Source of the DNA: Thermoplasmata archaeon
GTDB lineage: Archaea > Thermoplasmatota > Thermoplasmata > SG8-5 > JAGLSY01
NCBI GenBank assembly: GCA_023135545.1
Contig: JAGLSY010000224.1
Span: 1 to 11,879 of the forward strand
DNA length: 11,879 nucleotides
Reading direction: 5' to 3'
Below the pieces are notes generated by a model. That model had not been told where the DNA came from. It saw only the letters and a program-made list of their open reading frames with translations, and made no database searches. Shown piece by piece: positions 7,236 through 11,879 of the stretch; positions within the stretch are counted from its first letter, which is position 1; each line of letters starts with the position of its first letter. Both the position numbers and the translations under genes were made by a program.

Positions 7236-8915
7236 ATGTCGGATGGCCAGGAAATTGATAAGATCAAAAAGGCGAAGAAGGATTGGGAAAGCGGAGCATA
7301 TACCGGTGCAGTGGACAAGCACGGCGAGCGCAGGAAGGAGTTCATGACAACATCCAGTGTTCCGATCAAGCCATTGTACACGCCCGATGACGTCCCGGAT
7401 TTGGATTATCTCAGGGATCTGAATTTCCCAGGCCAGTTCCCTTTCACAAGAGGTGTGCAGGCCACCATGCACCGCGGCCGCCTTTGGACCATGAGGCAAT
7501 TCGCCGGGTTCGGCACCGCAGAGGAGACCAATGAGAGATACAAGTACCTGCTGGCCCACGGGGAGACCGGTCTCAGCGTGGCATTTGATTTTCCGACACT
7601 TTACGGAAGGGACAGTGACGACCCCCTGGCAGAGGGTGAGTTCGGCAAATGCGGGGTGGGAATTTCCTCCCTGCGAGATATAGAAACCCTTTTTGACGGA
7701 ATTCCGATGAAGGATGTGAGCACCTCCATGACCATAAACGGGCCGGCGGCTGTGGTCTGGGGCTTTTACATCGCCGCCGCAGAGAATCAGGGTGCCTCCA
7801 GAAATCAGATAACCGGGACCATCCAGAATGACATTTTAAAAGAATACATCGCCCAGAAATCGTGGATTTTCCCGCCGGCACCGTCCATGAGGCTCATCGT
7901 GGATACTTTTGAATTCGGGACGAAAGAGGTTCCCAGGTGGAATACAATCAGTATATCTGGCTATCATATCAGAGAGGCGGGCTCAACGGCACTTCAGGAG
8001 TTGGCCTTCACCCTGGCCGATGGCCTGGCCTATGTGGATGCCGCCATTGAAAGGGGTCTTGATTTGGATGAGTTCGCGCCCCGATTATCTTTCTTCTTCA
8101 ACGCCCACAACGACCTCTTCGAGGAGATCGGGAAGTATAGGGCGGCCCGGCGTATCTGGGCCAAGGAGATGAAGAAGCGAGGCGCCAAGAAAGACAGGAC
8201 CATGTGGCTGAGGTTCCACACCCAGACCGCTGGCTGTTCGCTGACTGCGCAGCAGCCGGAGAATAACATTGTAAGGACGACGATCCAGGGACTGGCTGCG
8301 GTCCTGGGAGGCACACAATCCCTCCACACCAATTCCATGGACGAAGCACTGGCACTGCCCAGCGAGAAGGCCGTTAAGATCGCACTGAGGACCCAGCAGA
8401 TCATCGCCAACGAGAGCGGTGTGGTAAACACAATGGACCCGCTGGCCGGCTCTTACTTCGTGGAATACATGACCGACTGGATGGAGGATGGGACCTACAA
8501 GTACTTTGACAAGATCGAAGCTCTGGGCGGTGTGCTGAAGGCCATCGACAAGGGATTCTTCCAGCAGGAGATCGCCAACAGCGCTTACCTGTACCAGAAG
8601 GAGATAGAAAGCAATGAAAGGTTGGTGGTGGGCGTAAACACGCATGAAGATGATAACGAAAATATAGACATACCCATTCTCGAGATCGACCCTGAGGGAG
8701 AAAAGACACAGTTCGCCAGGCTGAAGAACATAAGGGAAACCAGGGACGGAGCGAGGATAGAAAAGGCACTGGAGGAACTGATTAGGGCTGCCGAGGGCGA
8801 TGCGAACCTAATGCCCCACATACTGGAAGCTGTGAAGGCCCAGGCCACCCTGGGCGAGACCTGCAATGCCCTCAGAAGCGTCTTCGGAGAATATGAGGAG
8901 CCGGCAATCTTTTGA
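7236..8915 (+). CDS. Adenosylcobalamin-dependent acyl-CoA mutase large subunit, isobutyryl-CoA mutase-like pocket
   Basis: This 559-residue catalytic (TIM-barrel) subunit belongs to the methylmalonyl-CoA mutase family, which rearranges acyl-CoA carbon skeletons by a radical mechanism. It lacks the cobalamin-binding domain, so a small partner subunit must be encoded elsewhere; none is in this window. Its numbering happens to coincide with that of Propionibacterium MutB. Conserved are Met78, Arg82, Thr85, Arg87 (CoA and substrate contacts) and Tyr243-His244 in SGYH. The substrate-discriminating positions differ: Phe89 (MutB Tyr89), Gln207 (MutB Arg207) and Gln75 (MutB Tyr75), with Ala116 where 2-hydroxyisobutyryl-CoA mutase has Asp. 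Phe plus Gln is the isobutyryl-CoA mutase signature, so isobutyryl-CoA/butyryl-CoA interconversion or a similar uncharged acyl substrate is more likely than methylmalonyl-CoA. The start is supported by GGGAGG seven bases upstream. The gene has its own promoter; the TPR gene follows 69 bases later. Family assignment is near certain, substrate less so. Confidence 0.93.
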   Translation: MSDGQEIDKIKKAKKDWESGAYTGAVDKHGERRKEFMTTSSVPIKPLYTPDDVPDLDYLRDLNFPGQFPFTRGVQATMHRGRLWTMRQFAGFGTAEETNERYKYLLAHGETGLSVAFDFPTLYGRDSDDPLAEGEFGKCGVGISSLRDIETLFDGIPMKDVSTSMTINGPAAVVWGFYIAAAENQGASRNQITGTIQNDILKEYIAQKSWIFPPAPSMRLIVDTFEFGTKEVPRWNTISISGYHIREAGSTALQELAFTLADGLAYVDAAIERGLDLDEFAPRLSFFFNAHNDLFEEIGKYRAARRIWAKEMKKRGAKKDRTMWLRFHTQTAGCSLTAQQPENNIVRTTIQGLAAVLGGTQSLHTNSMDEALALPSEKAVKIALRTQQIIANESGVVNTMDPLAGSYFVEYMTDWMEDGTYKYFDKIEALGGVLKAIDKGFFQQEIANSAYLYQKEIESNERLVVGVNTHEDDNENIDIPILEIDPEGEKTQFARLKNIRETRDGARIEKALEELIRAAEGDANLMPHILEAVKAQATLGETCNALRSVFGEYEEPAIF

Positions 8916-8954
8916 TGTGTGATTGGCCGGGATTATAGCGAAGATATCAAAATC

Positions 8955-8962
8955 TTTTATAT
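8955..8962 (+). promoter_or_regulatory. TATA box for a probable leaderless TPR transcript
   Basis: TTTTATAT is centred about 26 bases before the ATG at 8985, the distance at which archaeal transcription starts. The transcript would therefore begin at or within a few bases of the start codon. No Shine-Dalgarno sequence precedes that ATG. Confidence 0.6.
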
Positions 8963-8984
8963 CCAAACAGTCATATTACCATTC

Positions 8985-11120
8985 ATGGCCGGGCTAGAAA
9001 CAGATGTCGAACCTGAGAAATTCTCAGATGCCGCGAACGAGGAAAAGGACGAGAATTTTCTCCGGGCCAACATACTCTCGGAATACGGCAAATACGACAA
9101 GGCAATCTTGTATTACGAGAGGGCCATCCAGACCATGGAAGACAATGATGTTCTTTTCAACAACTACGGCGTAGCATTAGATGCCCTGGGCAGGCACGAA
9201 GATGCGGTAGACATGTACGATCGTGCACTGGAGCTTACCCCAGATTACTCGATAGCCATGTACAACAAGGCCAACTCCCTGACGTACATGGGAGAGCTGG
9301 ATGACGCGCTGGATGCCTATGATGCGGCCATTGATGCCGATCCGAAATACATGCCGGCCTACTACGATAAGGGCATAACCCTGCTTTCCCTGGGAAGGTA
9401 TGACGAGGCACTGGCCCTCTACGATGACATCATCGAGCAGGAGCCCAACATCCCGGGCCCGTGGATAAGAAAGGGCTTTCTCCTGGACTCGAAAAGGGAT
9501 TACGAGGCGGCCCTGGAACATTATGATGTGGCCCTGGAGATCGACCCGGACAGCGAGGAGGCATGGAACGGCAGGGGCAACACCCTGTATAATCTGGAGA
9601 GGTTCGAGGAGGCCATCGAGGCCTATGACCAGGCAATTGATATAAATCCCCATAGCGAGGAGGCGTGGAACAACAAAGGGTTTACGTTCTTCATGCTGGG
9701 TCTTCACAACGATGCTCTGAAAAGCTATGACATGGCGATCGACATAAATCCCAGGTACAAGCAGGCGTGGTACAACAAGGGCTACACATACCACGGCATC
9801 AACCGGCTGGAGGAAGCAATTGAATGTTATGAAGAGGCCCTCAATCTCGACAAGAGGGATGAGGTTCTGTGGAACAACCTCGGCAACGCCCTGTACAATC
9901 TGGACAGGTGGGAGGAATCAATTCCTTACTTCGAGAAGGGAATAGAGGTGACGCCCGACTACGAGATAGCCTGGAACAATATAGGAAATGCACTGGACAA
10001 GATGAAGCGGTACGCCGAGGCCCAGCCCTACCATGATAAAGCCCTGGAGTTCAAGCCGGAATTTGATTACGCACTGTATGCCAAGGGTTTCGGCCTGGCC
10101 AAGATGGGGGATCTGGACATGGGCCTGGAATTGATTAACCAGTCCCTGGAACACAACCCCAATTACGACCATTCATGGCATGCCAAGGGCGAGGTACTGC
10201 ACTGGCTTGGGAAAAGGGAGGAGGCCATCGATGCCATAAACAACTCCATAATACTCAATCCCCTGTTCATCGAGGCCTGGATAGACCGTGGAAAGATATT
10301 GAAGGAGATGGGCAGCTTCGAGGAAGCGGAGATAAGCTTCAAGGAGGTTCTCAATATAATCGACAACATGTTGGCCTATGACCACAGAGATGTCAGCAGC
10401 CTCGGGAACAAGCTGAAACTTCTCAACACCCTCAAGAGATATGAAAGGGCCATGATTTGCTATGACCAGGCAATTACGGCCAATGACGAGGAGGGGCTGA
10501 GGCTGGAGAAGGCCAGAATGCTGAATTTCCTGGAGGAATATGAGGAGGTGGTGGAGTGGCTGGATGGACTTCCGAAGGACCAGATCAACGGCGAACTGCT
10601 CTTTGTGAAGGGTAAAGCCCTTAACAATCAGGGCAAGGATTCCGAGGCCATCATAGCCTTGACCAATGGAATCGAGATGGGAGCCGGTGAGGAGGCGCAC
10701 ATTCTCAAGGCCAGTATATTTTCCATTCAGGGAAAATATGCTGAGGCTATGGTCTGCTTCGGGAGAAAAGGCCTAAGTGCCAAAGCACTCACCTCCAAGG
10801 CCGAGATAGAATTAAAGTTCGAAAAGCCGGAAGCCCTCGATACCGTAGAGAAAGCCTTGGAGAAGGATGGGGGATGGCTGCCCGCGTGGAAGCTTCTCGG
10901 CGACATTCACCTATCAAGCGGCGAGCACAAGATGGCAGGAGACGCTTACGACAGTGCCATAGGCATCGATGAGGATTATGTCTGGGCCTGGATGGGGAAG
11001 GCAAGACTTTATGCCGATATGGGCAAAAACAACAAAGCAATGAAATATCTGGATATAGCCCTGGAGATCGACCCGGATCTGGCCGAGGCTAAAGAATTAA
11101 AAATCAAATTGGAGAGTTAG
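8985..11120 (+). CDS. Tetratricopeptide-repeat (TPR) protein with about 20 repeats
   Basis: This 711-residue protein is built almost wholly of TPR motifs, helical hairpins that form a superhelical scaffold for protein binding. A first repeat starts near residue 24. Twelve uninterrupted repeats of exactly 34 residues follow at 56-463, many with a WNN.GN first helix and an AI.AYD.AI second helix ending in a conserved Pro. After a break around 464-500 about six more irregular repeats run to the C-terminus. No signal peptide, membrane span or catalytic domain is seen, so it is probably a cytoplasmic assembly or adaptor protein; its partner is unknown. The ATG at 8985 is chosen because a TATA box lies 26 bases upstream. 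A longer frame from a GTG at 8919 would translate through that TATA box. It converges with the S10 gene and is compositionally like its neighbours. Confidence 0.9.
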   Translation: MAGLETDVEPEKFSDAANEEKDENFLRANILSEYGKYDKAILYYERAIQTMEDNDVLFNNYGVALDALGRHEDAVDMYDRALELTPDYSIAMYNKANSLTYMGELDDALDAYDAAIDADPKYMPAYYDKGITLLSLGRYDEALALYDDIIEQEPNIPGPWIRKGFLLDSKRDYEAALEHYDVALEIDPDSEEAWNGRGNTLYNLERFEEAIEAYDQAIDINPHSEEAWNNKGFTFFMLGLHNDALKSYDMAIDINPRYKQAWYNKGYTYHGINRLEEAIECYEEALNLDKRDEVLWNNLGNALYNLDRWEESIPYFEKGIEVTPDYEIAWNNIGNALDKMKRYAEAQPYHDKALEFKPEFDYALYAKGFGLAKMGDLDMGLELINQSLEHNPNYDHSWHAKGEVLHWLGKREEAIDAINNSIILNPLFIEAWIDRGKILKEMGSFEEAEISFKEVLNIIDNMLAYDHRDVSSLGNKLKLLNTLKRYERAMICYDQAITANDEEGLRLEKARMLNFLEEYEEVVEWLDGLPKDQINGELLFVKGKALNNQGKDSEAIIALTNGIEMGAGEEAHILKASIFSIQGKYAEAMVCFGRKGLSAKALTSKAEIELKFEKPEALDTVEKALEKDGGWLPAWKLLGDIHLSSGEHKMAGDAYDSAIGIDEDYVWAWMGKARLYADMGKNNKAMKYLDIALEIDPDLAEAKELKIKLES
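9150..10373 (+). repeat. Twelve 102-base coding repeats encoding 34-residue TPR units
   Basis: Twelve in-register units of 102 bases encode TPR residues 56-463 with no insertion or deletion. Nucleotide similarity is highest between units three apart. The stretch starting near 9574 (GGCAACACCCTGTATAATC) and its counterpart 306 bases later share most bases, pointing to internal duplication. Most other units are well diverged. Confidence 0.85.
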
Positions 11121-11253
11121 GGAGTTTAGTGAGTTTTTAGAGTTGGGGAGTTTATAGAGTTAATCTCTGAAGGGTAAACTCGTTGAATATTAATACTCCC
11201 GAACTCAAGAGTACATTTCTCAGTAGTACGAACTCCATAAACTCTACAAACTC
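11114..11253. repeat. Spaced GAGTT / AACTC inverted repeat array between convergent genes
   Basis: Six GAGTT copies start at 11114, 11122, 11131, 11140, 11148 and 11157, spaced 8, 9, 9, 8 and 9 bases. The opposite orientation, AACTC, appears at 11177, 11202, 11231, 11240 and 11249, with a partial copy (ACTC) at 11195. The last three copies are spaced 9 bases. The first copy overlaps the end of the TPR gene and the last overlaps the S10 stop codon. The two halves can fold back into an imperfect AU-rich stem, possibly ending both convergent transcripts, or they may bind a protein. No gene is seen in this 131-base spacer. Confidence 0.75.
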
Positions 11254-11569
11254 AATCTATGGTTCTGAGAATTATCTCAATGTTGACGCCGTCCGGAACT
11301 TGAATTCTCATGAGAGCTCTAAGGGCGCGCTCGTCCGCATCCAGGTCTATCAGGCGCTTGTGGACGCGCATCTCCCACCGCTCCCAGGTTTCCGTGCCCT
11401 CGCCGTCCGGGGATTTCCTGCACGGGACTATGAGGCGTTTGGTGGGAAGGGGTATGGGGCCGCTCATGGCAACGCCGGTACGTTGCGAGATGCTCTTTAT
11501 CTGTGCGCAGACTCCATCGACTTTCTCGGGGTCGGTACCGCTCAATGAAATCCTTGCTTTTTGTGACAC
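11252..11569 (-). CDS. rpsJ: Ribosomal protein S10 (uS10)
   Basis: This 105-residue protein is the small-subunit ribosomal protein S10, an essential part of the 30S head. Seen in the protein: the N-terminal strand KARISLSG, the GPIPLPTKR loop with its conserved Pro and basic residues (37-45), the WERWEMRVHKRLIDL segment and the C-terminal strand ending VNIEIILRTID. Length and sequence fit the archaeal/eukaryal form. Its position directly after elongation factor 1-alpha is the conserved archaeal arrangement. The start is GTG, with GAGGTG five bases upstream. The stop codon overlaps the last AACTC copy of the adjacent repeat array. Confidence 0.96.
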   Translation of the reverse strand: MSQKARISLSGTDPEKVDGVCAQIKSISQRTGVAMSGPIPLPTKRLIVPCRKSPDGEGTETWERWEMRVHKRLIDLDADERALRALMRIQVPDGVNIEIILRTID

Positions 11570-11574
11570 AAAAA

Positions 11575-11580
11575 CACCTC
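11575..11580 (-). promoter_or_regulatory. Ribosome binding site of S10
   Basis: On the minus strand GAGGTG lies five bases before the GTG at 11569, confirming a GTG start. Confidence 0.75.
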
Positions 11581-11589
11581 AAACCATCA

Positions 11590-11635
11590 AATAAAAAAAT
11601 AAAAAGAAAAGGGAAGGAGACTTCACATCTCCTTC
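11590..11635 (-). terminator. Terminator-like hairpin and T tract between EF-1A and S10
   Basis: On the minus strand GAAGGAGA (11628-11635 read in reverse) pairs perfectly with TCTCCTTC (11613-11620) around a seven-base loop that contains the elongation factor stop codon. A T-rich tract follows, with runs of four, five and seven T down to about 11590. This is the form of an intrinsic terminator, and T runs alone are known to end archaeal transcripts. It may fully or partly separate S10 from the upstream gene. Confidence 0.6.
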
Positions 11636-11879
11636 TTTTCTATGCTTATGCACATTCCTGCTGCAACTGTCTGTCCCATGTCCCTGATGGCGAACCTTCC
11701 CAACTGCGGGAAATCCTTGGCCACCTCGATGACCATGGGTCTGGTCGGCTGCAACTTCACTATGGCCGCGTCTCCGGTCTTGAGGAACTGCGGGTTCTCC
11801 TCGCTTACCTCTCCGGTCCTCGGGTCCAGCTTCTTCTGCAGTTCGAGGAAGGTACAAGCGACCTGGGCCGTGTGGCAGT
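11623..11879 (-). CDS. tuf: Elongation factor 1-alpha (aEF1A), C-terminal part
   Basis: This is the last 84 residues of the archaeal GTPase that delivers aminoacyl-tRNA to the ribosome; the gene runs off the window edge. The visible part is domain III: HTAQVACTF at the edge, LDPRTGEV, then GDAAIVKLQPTRPMVIE, FPQLGRFAIRDMGQTVAAG and a short lysine-rich end, IEKKEM. The GRFAIRDMGQTVAAG block is diagnostic. The ending is archaeal-like rather than bacterial EF-Tu. The S10 gene follows 53 bases downstream on the same strand, and the stop codon sits inside the loop of a terminator-like hairpin. Confidence 0.97.
   Translation of the reverse strand, partial: CHTAQVACTFLELQKKLDPRTGEVSEENPQFLKTGDAAIVKLQPTRPMVIEVAKDFPQLGRFAIRDMGQTVAAGMCISIEKKEM

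Noticed and set aside
8085..8645. Long antisense open frame within the mutase gene (186 codons)
   Set aside because: It lies opposite a highly conserved coding region of GC-rich DNA. Its length is explained by codon bias, and its sequence resembles no known family.
11183..11548. Long open frame on the plus strand across the S10 region
   Set aside because: It is the complement of the clearly recognised S10 gene and of the repeat array, with no family resemblance and no ribosome binding site.

Overview
The window looks like a piece of an archaeal chromosome. It carries an archaeal-type elongation factor 1-alpha tail followed by ribosomal protein S10 on the minus strand, an AqpM-like aquaporin, a stand-alone catalytic subunit of an acyl-CoA mutase, a class II ribonucleotide reductase, TATA-type promoter elements about 25 bases before likely transcript starts, and at least one probable leaderless gene. 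A euryarchaeal lineage such as Thermoplasmatota is a reasonable guess, but it is an inference from gene content and the look of the proteins, not a demonstrated placement.

Layout. Bases 1-207 are an AT-rich leader with an imperfect 33-base duplication. Bases 208-3579 hold one large Eco57I-family (type IIG-like) DNA methyltransferase with a degenerate nuclease-like N-terminus. This block is much more AT-rich than the rest and is probably an acquired defence gene. Bases 3580-3815 are a spacer with several inverted repeats, then a TATA box and a strong ribosome binding site. Bases 3816-6053 hold the B12-dependent ribonucleotide reductase. A 225-base gap contains a stem-loop over the reductase stop codon and a strong terminator hairpin for the aquaporin, which is read on the minus strand (6279-6986). 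A divergent promoter region (6987-7235) separates it from an adenosylcobalamin-dependent acyl-CoA mutase large subunit (7236-8915). A 711-residue TPR protein follows (8985-11120) under its own promoter. It converges on ribosomal protein S10 (11252-11569, minus), and the spacer between them is a striking array of GAGTT and AACTC repeats. The 3' end of elongation factor 1-alpha (11623 to the window edge, minus) lies upstream of S10, with a terminator-like hairpin and T tract in the gap.

How the genes fit together. The reductase and the mutase both need adenosylcobalamin, so the host must make or import it. S10 and EF-1A belong to the conserved translation cluster. The other genes appear to be separate transcription units rather than one operon. 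The most informative single observation is that the mutase, which would be annotated automatically as methylmalonyl-CoA mutase, has the substrate-pocket residues of isobutyryl-CoA mutase (Phe89, Gln207, Ala116). No complete multi-gene novel system is visible. The best leads are the mutase specificity, the spaced GAGTT/AACTC array, the unusual aquaporin filter, the altered nuclease motif of the methyltransferase and the tuf-rpsJ hairpin.
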